A stretch of 64,000 bases of DNA from Leclercia adecarboxylata (GCF_023639785.1 NZ_CP098325.1:3534001-3598000), one strand, 5' to 3'; shown: positions 25,112 through 35,771, numbered from the stretch's first letter. Translations and numbers: made by a program. Notes: a model not told the origin generated them from the letters alone.

Positions 25112-26428
25112 ATGGACTACCATATCGCCCTTCGCGGCGCCTTTTTCGACATCGGTACGGTTGCCGATTGCCCTGACGATATCGCCCGTCACGCACGCTA
25201 CATGGAGGACGGCTTACTTTTTATCCGGGACGGGCGCATTGAGGCGCTCCTCCCCTGGCTGGAGGGGGAGCAGTACCTGCAGCCGCTGAAAGGCTATCGC
25301 GATCTGAGCGGAAAACTCTTACTCCCCGGTTTTGTCGATGCGCACGTCCACTATCCGCAAACCGAAATGATTGGCGCGTTTGGCGAGCAGCTGCTGGAGT
25401 GGCTCACGACCTATACGTTTCCGGTGGAGAGCCAGTTTTCCAGTGCCGGTTACGCCACGGAGATCGCCCGGTTCTTTATCAGCCAGCTCCTGAGCCACGG
25501 CACCACCACCGCGCTGGTGTTTTGTACCCTGCATCCTGAATCGGTGGACGCCCTTTTCGGCGAAGCGCTGAAGCTGAATATGCGCCTGCTTGCCGGGAAA
25601 GTGATGATGGACCGCCATGCCCCGGACTATCTCAGCGAAAGCGCGGAGCAGAGCTACCGGCAAACCCGGGAGCTGATTCAACGCTGGCATCAGCGCGGGC
25701 GCCTTGGCTACGCCATTACCCCCCGCTTCGCCCCGACCTCCACGCCCGCGCTACTGGCTGCGGTGCAACAGCTGCGGGAGGAGTTCCCCGACACCTGGCT
25801 GCATACCCATCTGAGCGAAAACCTCAGCGAAGTCGCCTGGGTTAAAAGCCTGTGGCCGGAGCATGAACACTATCTTGATGTCTACCACCACTACCGGCTG
25901 ACCGGCGAGCGCAGCGTTTTTGCCCACGGCATTCATCTGGCGGACGCAGAGTGGCAATGCCTGCACGATACCGGTTCCGCCGTGGCCTTTTGCCCCACCT
26001 CTAACCTGTTTCTCGGCAGCGGGCTGTTCCGCTTGCCCACCTGCTGGCAGAAAAAGGTGCGAATGGGTATCGGCAGCGACGTTGGCGCAGGCACCACTTT
26101 CAGCATGCTACGGACGCTGGGGGAGGCTTACAAGGTGGGCCAGTTGCAAAGCTATCGCCTGCGCGCCAGCGAAGCCTTCTACCATGCCACCCTCGGCGGG
26201 GCGCACGCCCTGCGTCTCGATGACAAGATTGGTAATTTTCAGCCGGGTAAAGAGGCCGATTTTGTGGTCATCGACCCGGCCGTCACGCCGTTGCAGCGCT
26301 TACGTAGCGGGCGCTGCAAGGATATCTACGAGCAGCTGTTCGTGTTGATGACCCTGGGTGATGAGCGCAATATCAGCGAGACCTGGGTGAACGGCAAATG
26401 CGTGTGGGGAGAAGCAGAAATACCGTAA
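25112..26428 (+). CDS. guaD: Guanine deaminase GuaD
   Basis: The product is 438 residues (E. coli 439) of the amidohydrolase superfamily. The metal-binding HxH is in PGFVDAHVHYPQTEMIGAFG, with THLSENLSEVAW and GSDVGAGTTFSMLRTL further on. It deaminates guanine to xanthine, feeding guanine into the urate route in the cytoplasm. It stands alone between hpxC and the convergent hpxTQP, with its own predicted promoter. Confidence 0.93.
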   Translation: MDYHIALRGAFFDIGTVADCPDDIARHARYMEDGLLFIRDGRIEALLPWLEGEQYLQPLKGYRDLSGKLLLPGFVDAHVHYPQTEMIGAFGEQLLEWLTTYTFPVESQFSSAGYATEIARFFISQLLSHGTTTALVFCTLHPESVDALFGEALKLNMRLLAGKVMMDRHAPDYLSESAEQSYRQTRELIQRWHQRGRLGYAITPRFAPTSTPALLAAVQQLREEFPDTWLHTHLSENLSEVAWVKSLWPEHEHYLDVYHHYRLTGERSVFAHGIHLADAEWQCLHDTGSAVAFCPTSNLFLGSGLFRLPTCWQKKVRMGIGSDVGAGTTFSMLRTLGEAYKVGQLQSYRLRASEAFYHATLGGAHALRLDDKIGNFQPGKEADFVVIDPAVTPLQRLRSGRCKDIYEQLFVLMTLGDERNISETWVNGKCVWGEAEIP

Positions 26429-26435
26429 CGACGGG

Positions 26436-26459
26436 ACCGGCGTCTGAAATGACGCCGGT
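26436..26459. terminator. Hairpin between convergent guaD and hpxT
   Basis: ACCGGCGTC (26436-26444) and GACGCCGGT (26451-26459) form a perfect 9-bp stem with a six-base loop. Only a short A-run follows, so termination is likely but not a classical T-run terminator in either direction. Confidence 0.6.
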
Positions 26460-26470
26460 AAAAGGCCGCC

Positions 26471-26797
26471 TTAACTTCCGCGATAGGTAGACCACCCGCC
26501 AGGGGCAATCAAAAACGGCAGATGGTAGCGATCGCCCGCCGTCTCCCGGATGGCAAAATCAATCTGCGCGCTCAGAAAGATCGTCTCCCGGCCGCTGGCG
26601 GCAAACCACTCGCCGGTGGCCGCCGTCAGACGGTAGTCTCCTGCCGCCAGTTGCCCGGCGCCAAACTCGCCGATTCGGCCATTCTCGTCCGTCACGCCTG
26701 CGGCTATCTGCTCGCCTTCCCGCTCCAGGGTCACCTTCACCCCCTGCGCCGGTCGGCCGGTAGAGATATCCAGAATATGGGTGCTTAACCTGCTCAT
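26471..26797 (-). CDS. hpxT: 5-hydroxyisourate hydrolase HpxT (transthyretin-like)
   Basis: The product is 108 residues with the family's N-terminal LSTHILDISTGRPAQGV and the C-terminal signature YRGS. It hydrolyses 5-hydroxyisourate, the product of HpxO, to OHCU. There is no signal peptide, so it should be cytoplasmic. Its ATG overlaps the hpxQ stop (ATGA), so the two consecutive enzymes are coupled. Confidence 0.92.
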   Translation of the reverse strand: MSRLSTHILDISTGRPAQGVKVTLEREGEQIAAGVTDENGRIGEFGAGQLAAGDYRLTAATGEWFAASGRETIFLSAQIDFAIRETAGDRYHLPFLIAPGGWSTYRGS

Positions 26798-27294
26798 TCG
26801 CCAATTGCTCCTTCCAGTCGTAATAGCGTAATTTCGCGCAGCTGCGCTAAGGCATCCTGCACCTCTGCACTGTCGCTGTTGCCTAACCGGCGCGACAGCG
26901 CCTGGAGAATATCCTCCCCGGTGCGCCCTTTAGCGCGGATCAGAAAGACCCGACCAAATCGCGCCTCGTAGCGGGCATTTCCCTCCCTGAGAGCCCGGGC
27001 CAGGGCGGCATCGCCAGCGTTAACGCTGGCCTGTTCCTGACGCGACAGTGCCGCGTGCTGCTGCTCACCCGCAGGCTTTTCACCGATGCGCGGATGGGCG
27101 CTCAGGGCCTGGTTCAGCTCAGCGTCTCCCCAGGCGGCCATCAGTTGCTGCGCGGCGTGCAGCATCGCCTCGCGGGTGCGCCAGGGCCGCCCCTCCGCCA
27201 GCGCCGTCGCCCAGCCAGGAACGGCAACGCAGGGCGCCAGCAGGGCAGCGGCCTCTGCGCCACTCAGGCGGTTAAAGTGATTCAGCGTGATCAT
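26794..27294 (-). CDS. hpxQ: OHCU decarboxylase HpxQ
   Basis: The product is 166 residues of the UraD family with the signature AHPRIGEKP, which holds the catalytic histidine. It decarboxylates OHCU to give (S)-allantoin. Its start overlaps the end of hpxP by 23 bases, so hpxP-hpxQ-hpxT form a tightly packed operon. Confidence 0.92.
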   Translation of the reverse strand: MITLNHFNRLSGAEAAALLAPCVAVPGWATALAEGRPWRTREAMLHAAQQLMAAWGDAELNQALSAHPRIGEKPAGEQQHAALSRQEQASVNAGDAALARALREGNARYEARFGRVFLIRAKGRTGEDILQALSRRLGNSDSAEVQDALAQLREITLLRLEGAIGE

Positions 27295-28654
27295 CAGCGC
27301 TCCTTGTTACCGCCGCGGCGGTTGATGTCTCTTCCGGGATAATCAGATTGAGGATAATCGCCACCAGCCCACCACTGGTGGCGGCGGAACCGAACAGGTT
27401 CTCAACCACTGGCGGGAAATGGGCCAGAAATTCCGGCACGGCTTCGATACCCAGCCCAAAGCCAAATGCCAGACCGACAATCAGCATATCGCGGCGGGTG
27501 AGGGGTTTCTGGGTGACGATGCGGATCCCCGCCGCGACCACGCAACCAAACATTACCATCGTTGCACCGCCCAGTACCGGCGCCGGGATCTGACGAAGCA
27601 GCTCGCCAAAGGGGGGGAACAGTCCCAGTAAAATCAGGAGCACTCCGATATAGCGGCCAACGTAGCGGCTGGCAACCCCGGTCATCTGGATCACGCCGTT
27701 GTTCTGGGCAAAGGTGGTGTTAGGGAAGGCGCAGAGCATCGCCGCCACCATACAGCTGATGCCGTCCGCCAGAATGCCGCCCTTCAGGCGCGTACGAAAG
27801 GCGCGATCGTCGATGGACTGCTGCGAAATCAGGCTGTTGGCCGTCAGGTCGCCGACGGCTTCAAGTATGCAGACCAGCGATACCAGCGCAATGGGCAAAA
27901 AGATCGCGCCGTTAAACGCAAAGCCAAACGGGAACAGCTGCGGCAGGCGGAACCAGACGTCGCCCACGGGCTGAAGCTGGAAACTTCCGCTCAGGGCGGC
28001 CACCAGGCAGCCGACGGCAATGCCGATCACCACCGACGAAAGCCGCAGCCAGCGGTTTTTCATGCAACTGAGCAGGACGATGGTTCCCAGCGTCACGGCG
28101 CCGAGCGTGATATTGCCCATGCTGGCGAACTCTTTTGCATGCTCCCCACCACTCCAGTTGATGATGCTGACCTTAATCAGGCTCATGCCAATCAGGGCAA
28201 TGACGCTGCCGGTAATAATCGGGGTAAAAACTCGCTTCAGGGGTTCAATAAAGCGGCTGACAACGCAGGGTACCAGGGCGGCAACGAAATTGACGCCAAA
28301 CAGCATAGCCATAATATCCTGCGGCGTGCCTCCCTGCCCCTTTACCCACATGCCACCCGCAATCGCCACCCCGAGAAAAGCAAAGCTGGTGCCCTGCATA
28401 CAGATCATGCCCGCACCAATTCCCCACAGGCGGTTAGATTGTAAAAAGGTACCGATACCCGATGCCAGCAGGGACATGCTGATTAACCAGGGCAGCCACT
28501 GCTCTAACCCTAGCGCGGCCCCGATAATCAGCGGCGGCGTGATAATTCCCACCAGCCCGGCAAGCACGTGCTGTAGCGCGCTGAAAATTGCCGGAACCGG
28601 CGGGATCTGCTGCTCAAGGCCGTACAGTAAGCCACCGTTCTTTTCCTCTGACAT
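27272..28654 (-). CDS. hpxP: NCS2-family urate/purine permease HpxP
   Basis: The product is 460 residues with about 12-14 membrane segments and the NCS2 signature region QNNGVIQMTGVASRYVG. It resembles the XanQ/UacT group of proton-linked xanthine and urate transporters. It is the first gene of hpxPQT and lies divergent from hpxO, so uptake and oxidation of urate are next to each other. Whether urate or xanthine is preferred cannot be read from the sequence. Confidence 0.87.
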   Translation of the reverse strand: MSEEKNGGLLYGLEQQIPPVPAIFSALQHVLAGLVGIITPPLIIGAALGLEQWLPWLISMSLLASGIGTFLQSNRLWGIGAGMICMQGTSFAFLGVAIAGGMWVKGQGGTPQDIMAMLFGVNFVAALVPCVVSRFIEPLKRVFTPIITGSVIALIGMSLIKVSIINWSGGEHAKEFASMGNITLGAVTLGTIVLLSCMKNRWLRLSSVVIGIAVGCLVAALSGSFQLQPVGDVWFRLPQLFPFGFAFNGAIFLPIALVSLVCILEAVGDLTANSLISQQSIDDRAFRTRLKGGILADGISCMVAAMLCAFPNTTFAQNNGVIQMTGVASRYVGRYIGVLLILLGLFPPFGELLRQIPAPVLGGATMVMFGCVVAAGIRIVTQKPLTRRDMLIVGLAFGFGLGIEAVPEFLAHFPPVVENLFGSAATSGGLVAIILNLIIPEETSTAAAVTRSADDHAESL

Positions 28655-28693
28655 AGTCTTTCATCCCGTTAAGAATAAGCGTGCAGTGGCAAG

Positions 28694-28709
28694 TGCATAA
28701 AACAGGCCA
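28694..28709 (-). promoter_or_regulatory. Possible sigma-54-type promoter of hpxPQT
   Basis: On the minus strand TGGCCTGTTTTATGCA has the GG-N10-GC core and differs from the consensus at three positions. The -12 GC is 41 bases before the hpxP ATG. Confidence 0.5.
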
Positions 28710-28949
28710 GAGTTGCTCACTTTGTGATATCACCGGATTTACGCTTTTAATATCAGCTAATTACATCCTCCCCCGGAAAAAGCGCGTCAATGTGAACCGC
28801 GTCGGCGCCATGAAACATTAGATTCTTTATCGCCTTTATAGAAACGATTGATTCACAAAAGAGCAACATTCACCCCGTTACGCCCCGATTTTGTGCAACC
28901 TCTCTCCAGGAAGTACCAGAAAGCGCCAGATTCCCCCCGCTCGCCATTG

Positions 28950-28965
28950 TGGTACGCAAATTGCT
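28950..28965 (+). promoter_or_regulatory. Sigma-54-type promoter of hpxO
   Basis: TGGTACGCAAATTGCT differs from the consensus TGGCACR-N4-TTGCW at one position. The -12 GC is 36 bases before the hpxO ATG, giving a leader of about 24 bases. Confidence 0.75.
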
Positions 28966-28999
28966 CAAGGCTATGACAACGCAAAAAGAGGAGAGGCAA

Positions 29000-30154
29000 A
29001 TGAAAGCACTGGTGATTGGGGGCGGAATTGGCGGTCTGAGCGCGGCGGTCGCGTTGAAAAATGCAGGTATACAGTGCGAGGTCTTTGAAGCCGTAAAAGA
29101 GATCAAACCGGTGGGCGCCGCCATCTCCATCTGGCCTAACGGCGTAAAATGCATGCAGCACCTGGGCATGGGCGAGATAATCGACAGCTACGGCGGTCCG
29201 ATGCATTTTCTGGCCTATAAAGAACACCGCCGGGCGGAGACCCTTACGCAGTTCAGCCTCGCGCCGCTGGTGGAGCGCACCGGCGGACGCCCCAGCCCGG
29301 TATCCCGGGCAGAGCTGCAGCGTGAGATGCTCGACTTCTGGGGCCGCGATGCCGTGCAGTTCGGTAAACGTGTGACCCGCTGCGAAGAGAACGCCGACGG
29401 CGTCTGCATCTGGTTCACCGATGGCTCAACGGCACAGGGGGATTTCCTGATTGCCGCCGACGGTAGCCATTCCGCACTGCGTCCGTATGTGCTCGGCTAC
29501 ACCCCGCCGCGCCGTTACGCGGGCTACGTCAACTGGAATGGGCTGGTGGAGATTGATGAGTCCATCGCCCCCGGCAACCAGTGGACCACCTTTGTCGGCG
29601 AGGGAAAACGCGTCTCGCTCATGCCGGTCTCCGGCGGCCGCTTCTACTTTTTCTTCGATGTTCCGCTGCCGCTGGGGCTCCCGGAAGATCGCACTACCCT
29701 GCGCGATGACCTCAGCCGCTACTTCAGGGGATGGGCGCCGCAGGTGCAAAAGCTGATTGCCGCTCTCGACCCGCAGACCACCAACCGGATCGAAATCCAT
29801 GATATCGAACCCTTCGATACCCTGGTGCGCGGGAAAGTGGCGCTGCTGGGGGATGCGGGGCACAGCACCACACCGGATATCGGTCAGGGCGGCTGCGCGG
29901 CCATGGAGGATGCGGTGGTGCTGGGGGATCTGTTCCGCCAGAGTCAGGACATTTCACAGGTGTTAAGCCAGTACGAAACGCTCCGCCGGGACCGGGTTCG
30001 CGACCTGGTGCTGAAGGCGCGAAAACGGTGCGATGTCACCCACGGTAAAGACAGGGCGCTGACGGAGGCGTGGTATCAGGAGCTGAAAGCCGAGACCGGA
30101 GAGCGGATCATCAATGGCCTGTGTGAAACCATTCAGGGCGGCCCGCTGGGCTAA
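29000..30154 (+). CDS. hpxO: FAD-dependent urate hydroxylase HpxO
   Basis: The product is 384 residues of the aromatic-ring hydroxylase class. It has the FAD-binding VIGGGIGGLSAA at the N-terminus, a DG motif in LIAADGSHSALRP, and GDAGHSTTPDIGQGGCAAMEDA for the second FAD contact. It oxidises urate to 5-hydroxyisourate with NADH and O2. The ATG at 29000 has GAGGAGAGG before it and is preferred to the upstream in-frame start at 28949. It is divergent from hpxP. Confidence 0.93.
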   Translation: MKALVIGGGIGGLSAAVALKNAGIQCEVFEAVKEIKPVGAAISIWPNGVKCMQHLGMGEIIDSYGGPMHFLAYKEHRRAETLTQFSLAPLVERTGGRPSPVSRAELQREMLDFWGRDAVQFGKRVTRCEENADGVCIWFTDGSTAQGDFLIAADGSHSALRPYVLGYTPPRRYAGYVNWNGLVEIDESIAPGNQWTTFVGEGKRVSLMPVSGGRFYFFFDVPLPLGLPEDRTTLRDDLSRYFRGWAPQVQKLIAALDPQTTNRIEIHDIEPFDTLVRGKVALLGDAGHSTTPDIGQGGCAAMEDAVVLGDLFRQSQDISQVLSQYETLRRDRVRDLVLKARKRCDVTHGKDRALTEAWYQELKAETGERIINGLCETIQGGPLG

Positions 30155-30176
30155 GCGCGGCTGTTGCACAGGCTTT

Positions 30177-31088
30177 TTACGGCACAGCCTGCATCATCTC
30201 CATAACCCCGGTCAGCTTCTGGATAGCCATCTGCGCCGGGCGGGAGAGCTGGCGCGAGGGGGCCGTGCACAGGGCCAGCGTCAGCGGCCGCAGCAGCTTA
30301 TTACGCAGCGGTATAAACGCCAGTCGCCCATCCTTCACCTCATCCAGAACATCCAGTCGGCTGAGGACGGTGACGCCGCTGCCTTTTAACAGCAGGGATT
30401 TAATCAGCCGGATATCGTTGCAGCGCACGCTATTTGCCGGGGAAAAGTCATAATGGCGATAGAGCATCGAGACCCGCTCATGCACGATGAGCGGTGCGCC
30501 GGCAATGATATGCCGCTCGTCGCTTAATTCCCCCAGGGAGAGCATCGCAGCCCCGGCCCGGGGATGATCCGGGCGCGTCACCACCCCCATCTCCAGCTCG
30601 GCAAATGCCAGCACGCTCAGACCGGCCTGGCCTTCAGGATCCAGGATCAGGCCAAAATCGAGATCCGCCTGACGCACCCGCTGGCTGACAGTATGGCTGT
30701 CCGCCACCTGCAGGTTCAGTTCCAGCCAGTGCCAGCTGCCAATAATCTCCGCCAGCGCGGCGGCAAAACACCCCTCCGCCAGCGCCTGAACCATGCCGAC
30801 GCTGACGGTGCCGCGCTTCAGCCCCTGAAGCTCATCAAACTTCTGCCGCGTAAGCTGAAACTCCTTTTGCCAGCGCAGCAGATTTTCATACAGCAGTTCG
30901 CCAGCGGTGGTCATACGCAGCCCTTCGGGCAGACGCTCAAACAGCGGCGTACCGAACGCCTCCTCGGCCTGCAAAATTTGCCGGTTGATCGCCGAGGCGG
31001 AGATATGCAGTTTTTCCGCCGCCCGGCGCAGGCTACCGCTGCGGGCCACTTCGGTAAAATAGACAGCAAAACGCGAAAATGGACTCAT
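30177..31088 (-). CDS. hpxR: LysR-family regulator HpxR
   Basis: The product is 303 residues. The N-terminal helix-turn-helix is in SGSLRRAAEKLHISASAINRQILQAEEAFG (about residues 14-43), followed by the LysR substrate-binding domain. It is divergent from hpxDE, the normal layout for a LysR activator and its target, with a 124-base gap between the starts. The likely effector is hypoxanthine or a related purine. The upstream in-frame ATG at 31112 is less well placed. Confidence 0.88.
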   Translation of the reverse strand: MSPFSRFAVYFTEVARSGSLRRAAEKLHISASAINRQILQAEEAFGTPLFERLPEGLRMTTAGELLYENLLRWQKEFQLTRQKFDELQGLKRGTVSVGMVQALAEGCFAAALAEIIGSWHWLELNLQVADSHTVSQRVRQADLDFGLILDPEGQAGLSVLAFAELEMGVVTRPDHPRAGAAMLSLGELSDERHIIAGAPLIVHERVSMLYRHYDFSPANSVRCNDIRLIKSLLLKGSGVTVLSRLDVLDEVKDGRLAFIPLRNKLLRPLTLALCTAPSRQLSRPAQMAIQKLTGVMEMMQAVP

Positions 31089-31212
31089 GCTGGCCTGTTC
31101 TCTTTTTTGCAACGCATGACTGAATTAATGGCGATGGATGTCAACACCCTAATATGGCAACAATAAACTCACAACAATTAAACAATTATTTGTGTGAGCA
31201 GGAAAAGACGCC

Positions 31213-32250
31213 ATGAACAGAACGCAACCCACGCCCCCCGCCCACTGCACCTTTGAGCCTGACGACTGGCGGCGTCTGGCGAAATGCTGGCACCCGGTCG
31301 CCCGGGCCTGCGATATCGGCCCCGCGCCGGTAAAAGCCACCCTGCTTGATGAGCAGCTGGTGATCTATCGCATTAAAGGCCAGGTGGTGGTGGCCCGCGA
31401 TGTCTGTCCCCATCGCGGCGTCCCCCTGACGCTCGGCTTTCACGATGAAGAGGGGATCGTCTGCCCCTATCACGGGCTGCGCTTCGGCGAAGAGGGCCGC
31501 TGCAACCGCATCCCCTCCAGTCCCGATCAGCCGGTGCCGGCTAAGCTTCATCTCACCGCATTTGCGGTGGAGGAGCGCTACGGCCTGATCTGGACCTGCC
31601 TGGACTTCGATCCCCTGGATCCTGTGCCGCTGCCGGTCATGCCGCACTGGCATGATGACGGCTTCCAGCAAATTAACTGTCCGGGGTTTGAGGTCAGGGG
31701 CTTTGCTGGCCGTCAGGTCGAGGGGTTTCTTGATGTGGCCCACTTCGCGTGGATCCATACCGATACCTTCGCCGATCCGGAGAATCAGGTCGTGCCGACC
31801 TACAGCACGGAGGAGACACCGTCGGGCTTCAGGGCCGATTACTGGAGTTCGGTGAGCAACTATCCCCCGAGCGCCGCTTTTCGTGCGCCGGAGGGGTTCC
31901 AGTGGCTGCGCCATTTTGAAATGCATCTGCCGTTTACCGCCACCCTGACTATCCATTTTCCTGGCGATGACCGGCTGGTGATTATGAACGCCGCCTCGCC
32001 GGTCTCCTCGCGGATCACCCGCATGTTTGCCCCCATTGCGCGTAATTTCGATCTGCACGTGCCGGTGGAAGAGGTGCACGCCTTCAATCTGCGCATCTTT
32101 GAGGAGGATCGCCTGATGGTGGAGACGCAGCGGCCGGAAAAGTTGCCGCTGGATTTAACCCTTGAGGCCCACATTCCCGCCGACCGCAGCTCCATCGCCT
32201 ACCGGCGCGGGCTAAAGAAAATGGGTTTCGGCGACTTTTTCCTTGTCTGA
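31213..32250 (+). CDS. hpxD: Rieske non-heme iron oxygenase HpxD
   Basis: The product is 345 residues. The Rieske [2Fe-2S] ligands are visible as C65-x-H67 (CPHRG) and C84-x2-H87 (CPYHG). The catalytic domain carries DVAHFAWIHTD, a likely mononuclear iron site. With the reductase HpxE it is thought to hydroxylate hypoxanthine (and xanthine), giving urate without a molybdenum xanthine dehydrogenase. It is in the cytoplasm and is cotranscribed with hpxE, 12 bases away. Confidence 0.9.
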   Translation: MNRTQPTPPAHCTFEPDDWRRLAKCWHPVARACDIGPAPVKATLLDEQLVIYRIKGQVVVARDVCPHRGVPLTLGFHDEEGIVCPYHGLRFGEEGRCNRIPSSPDQPVPAKLHLTAFAVEERYGLIWTCLDFDPLDPVPLPVMPHWHDDGFQQINCPGFEVRGFAGRQVEGFLDVAHFAWIHTDTFADPENQVVPTYSTEETPSGFRADYWSSVSNYPPSAAFRAPEGFQWLRHFEMHLPFTATLTIHFPGDDRLVIMNAASPVSSRITRMFAPIARNFDLHVPVEEVHAFNLRIFEEDRLMVETQRPEKLPLDLTLEAHIPADRSSIAYRRGLKKMGFGDFFLV

Positions 32251-32262
32251 AGGAGCACCATC

Positions 32263-33231
32263 ATGAGCGATCTCCTCGATGTTGTTGTGGACGGACTCTG
32301 GCGCCAGGGGAGCCAGAGCCTCGCCGTCAGGCTGGTGGCAGAGAACGGTATGCCGCTCCCCGACTGGCAGCCCGGCGCCCATATCGATGTACACCTGCCC
32401 TGCGGGCTCATCCGCCAGTATTCCCTTACCGGGGCGCCGTGCGGGCAGGAGGGATATCTGATTTGCGTGGCGCTGGAGAGCGCCTCCCGCGGCGGATCCC
32501 GCTATGTTCACCAGCAGCTGCGCCCCGGCCAGAGGCTGGCTGTCTCCCGACCGCGAAATCTGTTTCCTTTACTGCCGGCAGAGCGGGTGATGCTGCTGGC
32601 TGCCGGGATTGGCATAACGCCGCTGTATGCCATGGCATTGCAGCTGGAGGCCCAGGGGGTCCCCTTTACCCTGCACTATTATCTGAAAACCCGTCAGCAG
32701 GGCGCCTTTATCAGGGAGCTGCAGCAGGCGTTTAACGCCGGGAGAGTAGTCATTCACTCCTCTTGTGAGGGGAGCAGCGCCCGCCATCATCTGTCCGCTG
32801 CGCTGGCAGAATCCACACCGGGGACCCCGATTTACCTCTGTGGACCCGGTGGCTTTATGGCGCATGCACGTCACGCCGCGCTGGAACAGGGCTGGCCGGA
32901 GGCGCTGATCCACAGCGAAGCCTTCCAGCCCCTGGCTGCGCCTGCCGACGCGCAGGCGGGAGAGACCTTCTGGGTGACCCTCGCGTCATCCGGTGAACGG
33001 TGGCCGGTGCCCCCGCATCAAACCATCGCCCGGGTCCTTCAGGAGAACGGCATCGACGTTCCCCTCTCCTGCGAGATGGGGATCTGCGGGGCCTGCCTGA
33101 CCCCGGTGCTGGAGGGCGTGATTGACCACCGCGACACCGTCCAGTCGGCGGCTGAAAAAGCGGCCAGCACACAGCAGATTGCCCTTTGCTGCTCGCGCAG
33201 CCGGTCAGCGAATCTGCTTCTGGATATATAA
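32263..33231 (+). CDS. hpxE: Oxidoreductase partner of HpxD, HpxE (PDR/VanB type)
   Basis: The product is 322 residues. The N-terminal flavin-binding domain includes QYSLTGAP, a nucleotide-binding domain has LAAGIGITPLYAMA, and a C-terminal plant-type [2Fe-2S] domain has cysteines in CEMGICGAC. This order is that of phthalate dioxygenase reductases. It passes electrons from NAD(P)H to HpxD. It ends 14 bases before a convergent oxidoreductase gene. Confidence 0.9.
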   Translation: MSDLLDVVVDGLWRQGSQSLAVRLVAENGMPLPDWQPGAHIDVHLPCGLIRQYSLTGAPCGQEGYLICVALESASRGGSRYVHQQLRPGQRLAVSRPRNLFPLLPAERVMLLAAGIGITPLYAMALQLEAQGVPFTLHYYLKTRQQGAFIRELQQAFNAGRVVIHSSCEGSSARHHLSAALAESTPGTPIYLCGPGGFMAHARHAALEQGWPEALIHSEAFQPLAAPADAQAGETFWVTLASSGERWPVPPHQTIARVLQENGIDVPLSCEMGICGACLTPVLEGVIDHRDTVQSAAEKAASTQQIALCCSRSRSANLLLDI

Positions 33232-33245
33232 ATGTTCCGGCAGCG

Positions 33246-34247
33246 TCAGAACCCTTCCAGCACAATTTTCCCGACCGCACGCCCTGTCTCCAGCTGAGCA
33301 TGGGCCTTCTGCACATTCGCCGCCGTAATCGCCCCGTAATGCTCACCCAGCGTGGAGGTGATAATGTTATCGTCAATCAGCCCGGCCACGCGGGTCAGCA
33401 GCTGGTGCTGGGCAATCATATCGGCGGTCTCAAACATGGAGCGGGTGAACATAAACTCCCAGTGCAGGGAGAGGCTTTTCGCCTTCAGCGGGCGGGCGTC
33501 CAGCGTCTCGGGATCGTCAATCAGCGCCAGTTTCCCCTGCGGCGCCAGGGCCTTAATAATTTCCGCGTAATGCGTGGCGGTGTGGTTCAGGCTGGCGACG
33601 TGGGTAACCTCTTTGATGCCTGCGGCGGCTAACGCTTCCGACAGCGGCTCGCTGTGATCGATAACATGATGCGCCCCCGCCTTCTGCACCCATTTCTGGC
33701 TTTCAGGACGCGAGGCCGTACCTATCACCGTCATTTTCGTCAGCCTGCGCGCAAGCTGCACCAGGATCGACCCCACCCCGCCTGCGGCACCGACGACCAG
33801 CAGGGTGTCGCCTTCGTTACCCTGCTCCAGAACGCCCAGGCGATCGAACAGCATCTCCCACGCGGTGATGGCGGTTAACGGCATCGCGGCAGCGGAGGCG
33901 TTATCCAGGGTTTTAGGCTTCAGGGCGACAATACGCTCGTCCACCAGCTGAAACTCGCTGTTGCTGCCCGGCCGTCCCAGCGCACCGGCATACCAGACTT
34001 CATCTCCCGGAGCGAACAGCGTTACCGACTCGCCCACCGCGGCAACAACCCCCACCGCGTCCCAGCCGAGCACGCGCGGCGTATCGCCCGTAAAGCCGGA
34101 ACGGACTTTGGTATCCACCGGGTTTACAGAGATGGCTTTCACTTCAATCAGCAGATCGTGCCCTGTCGCCACCGGCTGCGGCAATTCAATATCCTGCAGG
34201 AACGCGATGTTGTCAGGGGCAGAACGGGTAATGGCAATGGCTTTCAT
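33246..34247 (-). CDS. Zinc-type alcohol dehydrogenase/quinone oxidoreductase-like protein
   Basis: The product is 333 residues of the medium-chain dehydrogenase/reductase superfamily. It has an N-terminal GroES-like domain (about 1-130) and a Rossmann NADPH-binding loop GAAGGVGSILVQLARR. The usual structural zinc cysteines are not evident, which fits the quinone oxidoreductase-like branch. It converges on hpxE and has a 170-base gap to the nan genes, so it is probably a stand-alone gene. The substrate is unknown. Confidence 0.8.
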   Translation of the reverse strand: MKAIAITRSAPDNIAFLQDIELPQPVATGHDLLIEVKAISVNPVDTKVRSGFTGDTPRVLGWDAVGVVAAVGESVTLFAPGDEVWYAGALGRPGSNSEFQLVDERIVALKPKTLDNASAAAMPLTAITAWEMLFDRLGVLEQGNEGDTLLVVGAAGGVGSILVQLARRLTKMTVIGTASRPESQKWVQKAGAHHVIDHSEPLSEALAAAGIKEVTHVASLNHTATHYAEIIKALAPQGKLALIDDPETLDARPLKAKSLSLHWEFMFTRSMFETADMIAQHQLLTRVAGLIDDNIITSTLGEHYGAITAANVQKAHAQLETGRAVGKIVLEGF

Positions 34248-34416
34248 AATCTCTCCGGCATTTTATGGTGTGGGTCGTAATAATTTGATGGTAAGGCGAA
34301 GCAGTGACCGGAAAAATAGCCTCGCGGAGATAAGACTTGTACTCGAAAAAGGAAAATGGCCCGGCCTGAAGATGTATGGCTGTGGGTGCCGGGCGTCAGA
34401 TTATTGTATGAAGCGG

Positions 34417-35767
<1,351 letters not shown>

Positions 35768-35771
<4 letters not shown>

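Larger units (their letters stand above)
28655..28999. other. Divergent hpxP-hpxO control region
   Basis: This 345-base gap contains no convincing gene. It holds a sigma-54-like element facing each way (28694-28709 for hpxP, 28950-28965 for hpxO) with about 240 bases between them. That distance leaves room for shared activator and bending-protein sites. Confidence 0.6.

Noticed and set aside
31113..31212. A sigma-54 element upstream of hpxD
   Set aside because: I found no GG-N10-GC element at a suitable distance. The divergent LysR gene hpxR is a sufficient local regulator.
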